Positions 1 through 11,172 of a stretch of 64,000 nucleotides of DNA are shown in pieces (position 1 is the first letter of the stretch; every line of letters starts with the position of its first letter). The notes under the pieces are model-generated. The model had not been told where the DNA came from. It searched no databases and saw only the letters and a program-made list of their open reading frames with translations. The stretch is from Nigrospora sphaerica (Eukaryota > Ascomycota > Sordariomycetes > Amphisphaeriales > Apiosporaceae): contig JAGVVL010000025.1 in the NCBI GenBank assembly GCA_018287875.1, positions 248,001-312,000 on the forward strand, written 5' to 3'. Position numbers and translations under genes: made by a program.

Positions 1-613
1 CGTCGTCGCATCGGCGTCGGACTGGCGGCCGGCAATGGCAAAGCGCAGGTACCGGTCCAGCTCGACGACCTTCCCGTTCCGGTAGAAGGCGGTAGGCTTG
101 CCCATGGCGCTGCGGGCAGCCTTCTCCCGCAGCATCACGGCAACGTCTTTCCGGTTGTTGTTCTTGACGAAGCGCCAGCCCCTGAACCTGGACTTGTACA
201 TCTTGGCGCTACGGCATCCCGACTCAGCCTATCTTTTCTGGGGGCGTAATGACCAGACCTAGCCCTAGGGCGGGATGGCAGGCGGGAACTTACGTGGGCC
301 TGAACCCATACTGTGCTTTCATCGTCTCCATGACCTCCTTCAGCGGCAGGCCTTTTTCGATGTAGAGACGATGGATGGTGGCTTTGTGCGACCTCCATAC
401 CTCCTCGGGGTACTGTTCGCAACTTCTTTCGCTGGACGTCGGTGGAGACCGGCCCGCCGGCTCACTGCCGGTCGAAGGGGGTCGGAGAAGTTCTGCGCCC
501 CCGGGGGGCGACTCGGCGGCCCAGGAAGCCTCGGAGAGCGCGTCCTGGCCATGGTCCTCTTCAGCACCCAGGCCGACCGGGCGACCGTGTAGCAGGACGT
601 AGCTTTGGGTCAT
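1..613 (-). CDS. Clr5-domain protein, 3' end beyond window
   Basis: Two exons, 613-294 and 208-1, flank an 85-nt intron with GTAAGT donor and TAG acceptor; the codon split across the junction becomes Thr. Residues about 72-135 form a Clr5 domain: a W-R-x-H-K-x-x-I-x-x-L-Y-I-E-K-G-L-P-L-K-E-V-M motif, then a short helix ending FRPT, and after the intron the characteristic KMYKSRFRGW motif. Clr5 is a small fungal domain named from the S. pombe silencing factor and usually sits at the N terminus of otherwise unrelated proteins. The 70 residues before it are low complexity and Pro/Ser-rich. The gene is open at the window edge, so any downstream domain is unseen. The molecular function of most Clr5 proteins is unknown. 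The ATG at 613 is the first in frame after upstream stops. Confidence 0.75.
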
Positions 614-2221
614 GGCAGCCGTGTTTGCAACGGCGGCGGCGGCAGCACAGCGGCGGCGGCAGCAGCAGAAGAAGCTATGCGCTTCTATACCAGCAATCCG
701 ACGACGAGGGGGGGGGGGGGAAGGGGGTCAGGGCATATTTTGAGAGCGCCGTCGTCCACGTGGGGTGATTACGCGATGCGACTGTAAGCTGGCCAATGCG
801 TGGGATTTTGGATTACGGCAGGGTGCCTGGGCCGACGACGGAGCCCAGCGTATCACCCAGCCACAGGGCTCAGGCTCACAAGGCCTCACAGGGCTCCTAG
901 TTGGTAGTTTGCCGAAAGGACGCGCTTGGCTCCCACAAGGTGCAGGGTTCCGAGTTGGTTCTGGAAAGGGGGATGAGAGTTGCTTGGGTTCATGGCTGGA
1001 GTGTGGATGGATGCGAAATTGATGGGTTCCTCTCCTGGGGTGGCTGGACAGAGCGAGCGCAGCTTATCTGCTCAAGACACATAGGGATGGCTGGGCGACG
1101 GTTCAGAACCACCCCCGCATTTTCCGACAGGGCAGAGTTCTCAGCCGCAGGGCGCAAGAGCCCTGTCAGATCCAATGAATCCCGTCTTTTGCCTCCACTG
1201 CCTGCACTGCCCGCAATTTGAGCTGCATCCGGGATAGGATCGTTGCCCATGGCATTCCAAAGAGGCCTTTTCTGACTTAGGGTTCTGCCCGATGGGCTTC
1301 GGCATCGGAGATGCATTGCTTTTACTTCTCGAGGTAGCCGTGGAAATATCAATTTACCCCGAGCCCCGGCGAGTCCTGGGCAGCCCCAACCAACCTCGAG
1401 TGGAGACTTGGAAGTGGCGCTCGGGTAGTTCCATGACCCATCGGATGATCCTGCTCCCTTGGTCACAGGGCTCTCCCTACTGTACTGTACTGAGATGGGC
1501 CCGCATTTGATGGGACGGGATGGGATGGATGGGATGGCATTAAAGGGAGGATCCACCTCCTCGTCCCTCGCCCTTCCGACTCAACAGTAGCTGCGCAATC
1601 ACCACCAGCCGTTGGGGCATTGGTATTCCACCTTTTCCTATTGGACGCGTCGTTGTCGGACCGCACCAGTTGGTGCTGTCTGTCTTGAGCACCTCCGAGG
1701 TCTGCATCCCTGCCCATCATTATCATCAAACGCCACGCCCCGAACGACCCGCGGGTAAACCCCCACCCATGATGCTGTCATACCCCGCGCGGGTGCGAAC
1801 AAGCTCGGCATCGGCGGGAAGACCGTGAAACATGCCCGAGCCGACGCCATAGCGCTCTCGCCATCATCACCCCACCCAAGGTTCCACGCCTCCACGTCCA
1901 CCAACGGTGATGGCGGTATTTCAATGCCCTTCACGGGCCTTGGCTCATCTCTCCTAGAATTGCTTCCTCGTCTTCACCATCACCAGTGGGAGAGACTCGC
2001 GTGTGCCTCGAGGCGTATTGAAGCACATCCTATTTCGCCTACACAGCTCCGCCTAACGACTCCCGCTTCCTCTACCTCTTATCCGACAGCATTGTTCGTT
2101 GCCTAACCGCCCTCTACCCCGCATTTTACCCCGGATCTCGACGGCCACCCCGCAAACAAGCGAGCCAGCGATACTGCGACGCCACGGATTGACCAAGCAC
2201 ACCCGAGAATCATAGCCGACC
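614..2221. other. intergenic, no gene seen
   Basis: This stretch separates the divergent Clr5 and dehydratase genes. It contains a run of 13 G at 708-720 and a degenerate GGGAT-rich tract at 1508-1541. The short open frames have no recognisable domains or convincing splice structure. The last few hundred bases, rich in C and CCAC/TCATCACC motifs, probably hold the promoter and 5' UTR of the dehydratase. Confidence 0.5.
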
Positions 2222-4373
2222 ATGGCAGAGCCGCAAGAAGACCCCAAGGCTGACTCGCAGTACATTCGTTTCAAATGCCTGCCGCCAGGCGGCCCTTTGA
2301 ACCGATGGTCTCACAACGTAACGAGAGGCCATGACTTCCCCGGTGCACAGGTGGGAAGCCCCCCCACACGGCGCAGGCCACGCAACCTGCGAGTTCGAAT
2401 AAGTGCTATCGGACGCCGGCGCGCAAGAGCTGACACCCGCTGCGCTCCCGTAGGCGATGCTCTACGGTGCCGGTGTGCCCGACGAGGACACGATGAAGAA
2501 TGCCCCGCACGTCGGAGTCGCGACGATATGGTGGGAGGGCAATCCCTGCAAGTAAGTCGACAGGCGTCCGTTGCCACGCAGGCCAACCACTTGCTGACCT
2601 TGGAACTCAGTACGCACCGTGAGTGCTCAAACGACGCGCGCTCGGTCCCTATTCATACCACTAGCAGCTGACAGACCGCAGTGCTCGAGTTTGGCAACAT
2701 CGTGAAGAAGTCCATCAGCAAGCAGAAAATGCTGGCCTGGCAGTACAACGCCATTGGCGTGTCTGACGCCATTACCATGGGCGGCGAAGGTAAATATATT
2801 GGGGCCCGTCCTGTGGGGTGAATGACTATTGTCGTAGAATTGTTCTCCCCCGTGGTCCAATGAAACACGTGCTGATTTCGCCGGCACCCAAGGCATGCGC
2901 TTTTCGCTCCAGTCACGCGACCTGATCGCCGACAGCATTGAGACAGTGACGTGCGCCCAGCAGCACGACGCCTGTATTGCGATCCCGGGATGCGACAAGA
3001 ACATGCCCGGCGTCATCATGGGAGCGGCGCGCCATAACCGACCCACCATTATGATTTACGGCGGGACGATTATGAAGGGCCATTCGGATTTGCTCGAAAA
3101 AGACATCAACATCAGCACCTGCTACGAGGCCACGGGTGCCTACGCCTACGGGCGCCTTTGTGCCAAGACAAACGCAGGCGCGCCTGGCCGGACGGCCGAC
3201 GACGTCATGAGCGACATCGAGAGACACGCGTGCCCCGGCGCCGGCGCCTGCGGCGGCATGTACACTGCGAACACGATGGCTACGGCCATCGAGGCCATGG
3301 GCCTGACGTTGCCGGGCTCTTCGTCCTACCCGGCCTTGTCGCCGGAAAAGGCGCGCGAGTGTGAGCGCGCCGCCGAGGTCATACGTACCACCATGGAGAA
3401 GGACATCCGGCCACGGGACCTGCTGACCCGCGCCGCCTTTGAGAACGCTTTGACGCTGACCATGATCCTCGGTGGCTCCACCAACGGTGTCCTGCACTTC
3501 CTCGCCATGGCCAACACGGCCGAAGTGCCCTTGACGCTGGACGACGTGCAACGCGCTAGCGACAAGACGCCTTTTCTGGCCAACTTGGCGCCCAGCGGTC
3601 AGTATCTCATGGAGGACCTCTACAAGATTGGCGGCACACCCTCGGTGCTCAAGATGCTCATCGCGGCCGGCCTCATCAACGGCGACGTACCGACGGTGAC
3701 GGGCCGCACGCTTGCCGAGAACGTGGCCGGGTGGCCCAGCCTGCCGCCGGACCAGCAAATAATCCGGCCGCTCTCCAACCCCATCAAAGCGACAGGCCAC
3801 CTGCGGGTGCTGCGCGGCAGCCTGGCGCCCGACGGGGCCGTGGCTAAGATCACGGGCAAGGAGGGCCTCACGTTTACAGGGACCGTCATGGTCTTCAACA
3901 AGGAGCAGGAGCTCAACAGCGCCTTGACCCACGGGCGGATTCCGCGCGAGGGCAACCGCGTGCTGGTGGTGCGCTACGAAGGCCCCCGGGGCGGGCCGGG
4001 CATGCCCGAGCAGCTGACGGCGTCAGCGGCCATCATGGGCGCGGGGCTGAAGAACATCGCCCTTGTCACCGACGGCCGTTACAGCGGCGCGAGCCACGGC
4101 TTCATCGTGGGCCACGTGACGCCCGAGGCGGCGCGGGGCGGCCCCATCGCCCTGATACGGGACGGCGACACCGTAACGATTGACGCGGTCAAGAACCGCA
4201 TTGACGTGACAAGCGTGAGCGACGAAGAGATGGCGCAGAGGAAGAAGGAGTGGGTGGCGCCCAAGCCACCGGTGCGGCGGGGTGCCCTGGCTAAGTATGC
4301 CAGGCTCGTGGGCGATGCCAGCCACGGGGCTGTGACTGATCAGTGGGAGGACGATGTTGCGGTGCCCAAGTGA
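2222..4373 (+). CDS. dihydroxyacid dehydratase-like (IlvD/Edd family) protein
   Basis: Five exons: 2222-2350, 2454-2551, 2611-2618, 2682-2789 and 2893-4373, giving 607 aa. The third exon is only 8 nt long; including it restores the NPCNTH sequence typical of the family. Visible motifs are [16 protein letters not shown] near the N terminus, three cluster-type cysteines ([28 protein letters not shown]), GGSTNGVLH, and the C-terminal [17 protein letters not shown] signature. The CDKNMPG form, rather than the CDKTTPA seen in sugar-acid dehydratases, places it with dihydroxyacid dehydratases (Fe-S enzymes of branched-chain amino-acid synthesis). The N terminus is short and acidic, starting MAEPQEDP, with no mitochondrial presequence, unlike canonical ILV3. 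It is therefore probably a cytosolic paralogue of unknown substrate. Confidence 0.88.
2611..2618 (+). other. 8-nt microexon of the dehydratase gene
   Basis: The 59-nt intron before it ends in TCAG and the 63-nt intron after it starts GTGAGT and carries a GCTGAC branch-like site. Eight bases complete an Asn codon, encode Thr-His and begin a Leu codon. Without the microexon the frame is lost just after the conserved NPC cluster motif. Confidence 0.8.
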
Positions 4374-4816
4374 GCTAGGCAAGTGATGAAAGGCTTTATT
4401 TGAACACGGCCCGAGAGGAACAGGGTGTCGGGGGGAGGCATCGCAAGACGAGGCAGATTGCCATGTCCAATCATCCGGGCACGATGGCTCATTTAAACGG
4501 CTGCGACGATTCTTAGTGAGTGTAGTCATTTGCTTTATTCCTTCCAGTCTGCTGGTGAGACACAGAAGCTGGCTTGGGTACTTGCCCTTCCATCGCCCCC
4601 ATACTTCCACATTTATAGCTATCGGTAAACAAGAGGAGCGGAAGGGAAAGTGGCCAGCCCTTGGACCTTCGCTCTAATTAACGTTTTTGCGTTCCAGCTG
4701 CTGCTGCACGTCTAGACGCCAGCTACGGGCTGCAACCATTCTCCCCCCTTCCCTTCGGTCACGAGGCAGGTTTTGAGCGCGCCTCGGTTGGTCTTTACTG
4801 GGGTCTCGCTTGATGG
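4374..4816. other. convergent 3' intergenic region
   Basis: This 443-nt spacer lies between the 3' ends of the dehydratase (+) and the membrane protein (-) and must contain both 3' UTRs. No gene or structured element is seen. Confidence 0.5.
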
Positions 4817-5284
4817 TTACTGGTGCTTCTTTCCTTCCGACCTTGGAGCCTCGGCTACGGGCTGCATGAGCAGCGGGCGGGCAAAGAGGGCAAAGGTATG
4901 CCAGACAAGGGCGGGCAAGAGGAAGGCAACCATGAGGAGCAGGGCGCCGGGCGCCATGCCGGCGTCGGCGGCGGTGGAGGCACCCAGGGCGCGGCGGAGG
5001 AAGAGGGTGATCATGGCGATCTCGCCGGCGGCGAGGGTGGTGAAGACGATGCGGCGCTTCTCGTAGACGGCCGGCTGGCCGTCGGAGAGACACAGGATCA
5101 GGGGCACGGTGAGGGCGAGTACGAGCGCCCCGTACAGCTGCCACAGCAGGGCCGCGAGGGCCGTGATGTCAGCCGCTGGCGCAACGAAGGCCAAGCACCA
5201 CTCAGGCCAAGCCACGAAGACGAAGGCGCCGCTGACATTGAGCACAACCTCGGTGGCGAGGCCGAAGCGGAAGATGCGTGTCAT
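4817..5284 (-). CDS. small four-helix integral membrane protein, unknown function
   Basis: Single exon of 155 aa. I chose the ATG at 5284 (MTRIFRFG) because the frame upstream to 5557 is compositionally unlike the rest and the first helix begins directly after this Met. Four hydrophobic segments are visible, roughly residues 8-38, 44-66, 78-97 and 108-135, separated by short polar loops. The protein ends in a hydrophilic, basic tail (RSEGKKHQ). This topology is common among small fungal membrane proteins, but I recognise no named family and no catalytic residues. It shares a 656-nt upstream region with the divergent RRB1-like gene. Confidence 0.65.
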   Translation of the reverse strand: MTRIFRFGLATEVVLNVSGAFVFVAWPEWCLAFVAPAADITALAALLWQLYGALVLALTVPLILCLSDGQPAVYEKRRIVFTTLAAGEIAMITLFLRRALGASTAADAGMAPGALLLMVAFLLPALVWHTFALFARPLLMQPVAEAPRSEGKKHQ

Positions 5285-5940
5285 GGGGCCAGCGGTGGCG
5301 GGTGGGCGGGTGGGTTGTGATGGTGGGCGGATCCGAGCAGCCAAGCGGGCGGATGATGATGACGGATTTATCCCGGGCTCTAAGTAATCAATCCCACACG
5401 GGCCGAGCCCGATTGAATTGACTGCGATGGTACCGCCGTGAGAATGAGACGCGGATTGTTTCCGACTTTTGGCCGCTAGGACAAGAAGGCGGCAGATGAA
5501 AAGGCGGTCGTCACGGGAGCTGGGAACCGCGTTCAAGGGGGCGACCAAGGCGAGCACGGGGAGTGCTCAACAGTTCGGAGCCGAAGATGGGGGGATGTAA
5601 GTATTTACATGTACTTAGCTCAATACTCTCATGTGAGCTTAGGTACCTTTTGAAGGCGGCAGATCTTTGCCAGAATGAAGTATAGTCTTGTAGTTAAAAG
5701 CCCCACATCAAGTACCGGAGTTGTCAAGATGTCCGGGGGCAATCACAGCCCACAATCCCACTACCGCCTTCTAGTTTGGGGAAATTCCTGACCTTCCATG
5801 CGATGCGGGACGCGGCAGAAAAAGTTTCCGAATCGGATTTTCCCTGTTAGAGACCAGACCCCTCCAATCGAGTGGCCGAGCTTTTTGCGCAGGGTCTGAA
5901 GAATCTCTCACTCTACATCACCATATCTCCGGCCTACACC
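5285..5940. promoter_or_regulatory. shared divergent promoter region
   Basis: This 656-nt spacer separates the start codons of the membrane protein (-) and the RRB1-like gene (+), so it must hold both promoters. The central part, around 5590-5710, is AT-richer than its surroundings. No individual factor site can be called with confidence. Confidence 0.4.
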
Positions 5941-7517
5941 ATGTCGAAACGCACAGCAGACCACGAATCCGATGCGGCTCCCCTCAAGGGCGGCGACCGC
6001 CCCGAGCCCATGGACATGGACGGAGTCGACAAGGACATGGGCGAGTTTGAGGACGAGTTCGAGGATGAGTTCGAGAGCGAGGACGAGATTTTGGAGGCCG
6101 GTGTCGACGGCCGGCCCGATGCCGAGAGGGAAGCGGAAGAGGGTGAGCGCAAATCCTGCCCGTCGCTGTGCGCGTCCCGTCCCGCCTGCTGACCCCCTCA
6201 ATTTCCACAGCCGCCGCCATGGACGTCGACGGCGACAACACCTTCATCGTCGGTCGCAACAAGCTCGAGGCCGGCCAGCACCTGGCGCCCGACCTGGGCA
6301 CCTACGAGCTGCTTCACAATCTCAGCACGCCCTGGCCCTGCCTGTCCTTCGACATAGTCCGCGACGGCCTCGGCGACCGACGAGAAAAGGCCTACCCTGC
6401 CACCATGTACATCGTCGCTGGCACCCAGGCAGCGAGCGACCGCGAGAAGGAAAACGCGCTGCTGGTCATGAAGTTCAGTGGTCTCAGTCGCATGGAGCGC
6501 ACCGACGACGATGATTCCGACGATTCCGACGACGACGACGGCGAAGACGCCGATCCCGTCCTCGAGTCCAAGACAATCCCTCTTTCCTCCACCACCAACC
6601 GCATCCGTGCCCACCAAATACCCTCGCAAGACCCGTCGCGCCCTCCCATGACCGTCACCGCCACCATGACCGAGTCGGGCCAGATCTTTATCCACGACAT
6701 TTCGCCCCACCTGGCTTCCTTTGACAACCCAGGCACCGTCATCACGCCGCAGCAGAACAAGCCGCTGTGCACCATCCGCGCTCACAAGAGCGAAGGCTAC
6801 GCCCTGGACTGGTCGCCGTTAGTGCCCGGCGGCAAGCTCCTGACGGGCGACAACGACGGCAACATTTACATGACAACGCGCACCGATGGCGGCGGCTGGG
6901 TCACGGACACGCGGCCCTTCCAGGGCCACAAGAGCAGCGTCGAAGACATCCAGTGGAGCCCGCAGGAGGCGTCCGTGTTCGCGTCGTGCTCGAGCGATGG
7001 CACCGTCTGCGTCTGGGACACGCGGAGCAAGAGCCGCAAGCCCGCCCTAACCATCCCCGTGAGCAAGGTAGACGTCAACGTCATGTCGTGGTCGCGCCTG
7101 ACGACGCACCTGCTGGCGACGGGCGACGACAACGGCGTCTGGAGCGTCTGGGATCTGCGGCAGTGGAAGGCGGGCGCTGGCGCCGCGAAGCCGTCGCCCA
7201 TCGCCAGCTTCCGGTACAACAAGGAGCAGATCACGAGCATCGAGTGGCACCCGACCGACGACAGCATGGTTGCCGTGGCTGCCGGCGACCACAAGGTGAC
7301 CCTCTGGGACCTCTCGGTCGAGATCGACGACGAGGAGAGCAAGGATACGGCCGGCGTCAAGGACATGCCGCCGCAGCTGCTCTTTGAGCACATTGTCGAG
7401 CACGCCAAGGAGGTGCACTGGCACCCGCAGATCCCCGGCACCCTAGTCGCCACCGGCTCTGAGTTCAGCGTGTTCCGGCCCATCCCCGTCGTGTACGGCG
7501 TGCCGGCCAAGGACTGA
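5941..7517 (+). CDS. RRB1: glutamate-rich WD-repeat ribosome-assembly chaperone (RRB1/GRWD1)
   Basis: Two exons, 5941-6142 and 6211-7517, with a 68-nt intron, encode 502 aa; yeast Rrb1 is of similar size. The N terminus is strongly acidic (repeated EDEFE, then a D/S-rich run near residues 130-147). It is followed by the conserved motif LAPDLGTYELLHNLSTPWPCLSFD and five or more WD repeats, including AHKSEGYALDWS, GHKSSVEDIQWSP, VWDTRSK, VWDLRQW and ATGSEFSVFRPIP. Rrb1 family members escort ribosomal protein Rpl3 to nascent 60S particles in the nucleolus. The acidic tail is expected to mimic RNA when shielding the basic cargo. I chose the Met at 5941, preceded by CACC, over an in-frame Met at 5872 because the family starts with a short basic stretch before the acidic region. 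Confidence 0.92.
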
Positions 7518-8510
7518 GGAAAGCGGGACCGGTGCAGCAATTGGGTTCAGGCGGCGGCAGCGATAGGGTCCTTCGAGTTCGATACCACGTTCAGTTAAAT
7601 GGAAAAGTTTTGGCCTGCAAGATGGCGACACGTTGACCTCTACACCAAATCGGAGTTTTCGTGATGAGGTTTCCCAATAGTATCAGCGCATTTTCACTTA
7701 CTCTCCGGAGGGAGGGGGATTAACGACACGGCACCACTGAAGGGACTTTAACGCTCGTCTGCGCTGCCCATAGGCTCCTGTCCAACCCTTTCGCTGTTCT
7801 CGGCTAAGCCACCCCGTCTCCGCTACGGATGGCATGACGACTATGTCCCGCGGGGATGGCGAGCCCGAGGCGATCGGTTCCTCAAGGCCAGGGCCATCGT
7901 ACGGCAAGAGTCCGGGTGGGGGTAGGCCTGCGCCCTTCACAGCCCAGCGCCTAGGAGGGGTGGTGCGAGAGTGTGACGTCCGCTGCCCTAGGGGAGTCGG
8001 AATGGGAAAGGCCGGGCCCAGCGGGCAGGGCGCGAAAACGGGGCACAGTCGACCCCACTGGACGGGTGCTCATGTTGCGAAAGGGATGTGGTAATAGCCG
8101 GCTCTGGACCCGCCGGATGGGAGGATCCGGGTCCCAGGCTCAAGTCCAGAGACGGCTACCGTAGCGTGGGTATGTCTACAAGCCACATGGCGACGGAATG
8201 GAACGGGGGTCAGGGCTGAGCCAGGCTAGCTATTACCACTGCCGGCTTGCAGGGGCGTCGTCGGTTTTCTCGGCACGCCCGTTTTGTCGTTGAAGGCCTA
8301 GCGGCCGTTTGCTTGCGTCCTCTTCTCGGATCGTATACGAGCGCCGAAGTCCCGTCTCGATTCGCGAGTGCCTGGCCACCTCATCTGCAGGCTGCTATAA
8401 GAGCCGACAAGATGCCTACGACCCGAAGAGCGCCGCCGTTCGCATTCCACAATCCCATTTCGTCATTCCCTCCGGATCTTGAAACTAGACGTCCCTTTTC
8501 TCGTCCCACC
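7518..8510. other. intergenic, no gene seen
   Basis: About 1 kb between the RRB1-like gene and the two-exon unknown gene, both on the plus strand. It is GC-rich with short open frames that lack recognisable features. Confidence 0.45.
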
Positions 8511-9154
8511 ATGGCTTGTACAACCTACCACTTGGCCAAGCCCGCCCAGGGCCATAAGCACCATCTACGCCCGCGGCTCGTCACGCAGCTGCAGCGGTAT
8601 GGCGCCGACGGCCGACTGTGCGAGGTGCTGGAGTTCATGTACGCGAACTGGTGGGCGGCCCGGGCGAGCCCGCGGCTCCGCGCGTTCCTCAAGCCAGGAG
8701 CCCCCGCCCCGGGCTTCTTCCTGTCGCGGGAGGCGGCCACCGGGTTGTGCGGCGCCGTCATTATTGGCTGCGGCGGCGGCGCCACGCTGTGCTGCGGCGC
8801 CTTGTCCCTCGTCTTCCTGCGCAACGGCGAGAATCTCTACCGCCTCGTCGGCAGCGGGGGCCGGGACGGCGCGGTTTGGACCTGGGCCCCGAGCAGGCAG
8901 GGGGCGTCGGAGGTAGGGAACCGCCTGGGGGGAAATTATACCCCCGGTTTCTAAGGGATACGCAAGCGGCTACTGACCTGAATTCTTCCCAGGTGGAATT
9001 CAAGCTGACCGTGGGTGCTGATGGTGTGGTCCTGGGCACTTTGAGCCGCCGCTGCATAGAGGTACCGCCGCATTGTTCCCTTACCGAGTCGGAGGCCGAC
9101 ATGGTGTTGCTCAGTGGGGTCTGGCTTGCACGATGCCTGGGATGGATCAGCTGA
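8511..9154 (+). CDS. unknown two-exon protein beside the transposon nest
   Basis: Exons 8511-8912 and 8993-9154 join in phase 0 across an 80-nt intron (GTAGGG donor, TACTGACC branch site, TTCCCAG acceptor), giving 187 aa. The ATG sits in a CCACCATGG context. The N terminus (MACTTYHLAKP) leads to a basic PRLVTQLQRYGADGR motif. There is a hydrophobic, Cys/Gly-rich stretch near residues 84-104. The second exon encodes a compact segment, VEFKLTVGADGVVLGTLSRR to LTESEADMVLLSGVW, ending in CLGW. The acceptor and the amino-acid quality after it support real splicing. I do not recognise the family and assign no function. It lies about 260-310 bp from the left edge of the LINE. Confidence 0.55.
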
Positions 9155-9468
9155 CAAGGCTAGCGGCCTGTTTGTGTACGTGTTTGTGCAGTACGAAGAT
9201 AGAATACCAAGCGTTACAGAATGGATAAGCGTGCAATAGACCGTAGACAGAGGGGCAACTAATCTCCGTCATGCTGTCTATCCAATACCTACGACCTAAT
9301 GATGCGGCGGCAGCCGCACGAGCATGTGCCACTGTGCTGGATTTTAGGGTGACGGTCGTATAACTCGTATGGGCTCGCATATCTCGCATTGCTCGTATGT
9401 CTCGGTTGTGGCCATGGGAAATTTGTGCCCATAACAGCACCACTCAACAGTGTGACTACCTATTTACC
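9155..9468. other. left flank of the transposon nest
   Basis: No gene seen. The sequence is less GC-rich than nearby genes and shows no similarity to KS or AT domains, so it is not the missing upstream half of the PKS. An octamer GTGGCCAT at 9408-9415 recurs at the other LINE edge, 19261-19268. Confidence 0.4.
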
Positions 9469-9493
9469 TTATTATTATTATTATTATTATTCT
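9469..9493 (-). repeat. (TAA)n 3' tail of the LINE
   Basis: The plus strand reads as tandem ATT/TTA triplets, so the LINE strand ends in about seven AAT/TAA repeats. Several non-LTR retrotransposon families end in such short tandem repeats in place of poly(A). This fixes the 3' side of the LINE. Confidence 0.65.
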
Positions 9494-10878
9494 TACACCT
9501 AGCGACCTATTTAGGCCATGAGGACCCCCTGCGCATCTTAGCCTAGGAAAACCGTTCCGGGCTGACGTCCGGCCGGGTGAAAAACCTAGGTTCCGCTACG
9601 TCGTACCGCTTCTATCTACTCTTTGACCTGCCATACCGAGATCGGGCTCAGCGCGCCCGCTTCCTAGCTGATGAGTTGATTCGCCAGCTGGAACATGTCC
9701 AGCCTGCCCGAGCGGAGTAGCCATCTTGCGATAATTCCTGCTTTTCCGGGGGTGTCGAGCATCCTGTCCGTGTCTATCGGTCCTCCTAGAGCTTAGACGA
9801 GATGCTCTCGTCTTTCTCTTTCCCGTGGGCAGAAAACGAGGATATGCCAGACGGTCTCCCTACCCTGACCGCAGTCACACTATGGGCTGTCGAAGCCTGG
9901 AACCCTACGCTTAAAAAGGAAGTCTCGCAGCCCAATCTTACCGGTCCTCGCTTAGACGAGGATCGAGCTCTCTGCCTTATAAAGTCCTTTATGGAGCTTA
10001 AGGACGTGCTTGTCTGGCGGCATCTTAGTTACTGCCGGGGCTCGCGCTATTTGGTTTTTCTACGTTTATTGCCATCTTTAGAGCCAGTCTCTCTCCTTAG
10101 CCTTATATACTGAGTCTCCAGTTAGCCATTTGTTTAGCCACCTCTTACAATCAGGAGTGTCGGGGCCTTTCGGTCTACGCCGGCGATTCGGTCTTATTAG
10201 AATCCATCTGGCTGCGTTATCGCATCTTACTTGGATAAGCGTGGCGATACGTGGCTATTGGAGCCTCTCTTCCAAAGCCGCCACTCTTTTGTTAAGCCAT
10301 ATATCTAAGGGCGATACGTAGGCTTCTGTTTCTAGTGTCGTGGCTGCTATCGCCTTAAAGGCCCCCGTGACCTTACAGAGGCACTCGGTTTGAATGTCAC
10401 CTAATGTCTTAGCCCTGCTTTTTAGAATATAATAGTGCCACTCTAAGGCTCCGTAGCCTATAGCAGACTATACGACAGCTATGTAAACTTGGCGGGCTCG
10501 CTAGAGGGACGCGCCCCATGTTAAGCCGGCTATCCGGTCTAGGGCATAAACCTGCGTCGCCATCTTCTTCGATATCGACTGGATATGGGCGTCCCAGCGG
10601 AGACGCCTATCTACCTGGACGCTAAGGACGCGGCAGGAGTCTTCTGGTTCGATTTCGTGGCCTTCTAAGGCTATCTTCGTGTCCGGACCTTTTCGTTTTC
10701 GGGAGAAGTGGATTAGGTGGTATTTCCTAACTACGAAGGTTATACCGTAGCTGACTACCTATTCTTTACAGACCCTATAAGCGGCTTCTAGCTGCTTGCA
10801 GGTCTGCTCTAGGTTTAAGCCGAAGCCCACGAGGTTTATATCGTCTGCGAAGGCTATAGTGGCTATCCTTAAGACAGC

Positions 10879-10883
10879 GCGGA
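10879..10883. repeat. target-site duplication GCGGA, left copy
   Basis: These five bases precede the 5' LTR and recur right after the 3' LTR at 16781-16785, as expected for Ty3/Gypsy integration. Confidence 0.93.
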
Positions 10884-11172
10884 TGTCACGGGGTGGACCG
10901 TGACAGACCGTACCGGCACAGGGCAGCCTCTGAGACATCCTAAACTGGCTACGGATTAGTCGTCCCGTGATGGAGTTCTGTCAAGACCGCTCGGTACGGA
11001 CCTCCGTTGGGGATTTAGATAAGAAGTCTGCGACCGAGGAGACTTCAGTTGTAGCTCTTCAAGCTACGTCCTGTCCACCAAGCCTGACCTATACCGACCG
11101 AATAGGAACCTGGACCTATAGCATAGAACCTGAATCGACTCCGTTATCCGCCTGCCTGCCCGCTCCTTGACA
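10884..11172 (+). repeat. 5' LTR of the Ty3/Gypsy element
   Basis: 289 bp, beginning TGTCACGG and ending CTTGACA, so it has TG...CA termini. It differs from the 3' LTR at one base that I could find (GTTGGGG here, GTTAGGG there), a TpG-to-TpA change. Confidence 0.95.

Larger units (their letters stand above)
9469..10883 (-). mobile_element. 3' part of a Tad-like LINE (RT motif C to C terminus)
   Basis: Read on the minus strand, this segment starts just upstream of the reverse transcriptase catalytic motif FADD (codons at 10851-10840). It continues through the thumb region with WDAHIQSISKKM and the C-terminal cysteine/histidine motif of the CGxGRETVxHILxxCP type near 9820-9900, and ends in the TAA tail. 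Several TAA/TAG stops interrupt the frame, mostly at positions where a C-to-T or G-to-A change explains them. The other part of the element lies at 16781-19260, separated by the Gypsy insertion. Confidence 0.85.

Noticed and set aside
4817..5557. Longer start (5557) for the membrane protein
   Set aside because: The extra 91 residues look like untranslated leader, and the first helix starts right after the Met at 5284.
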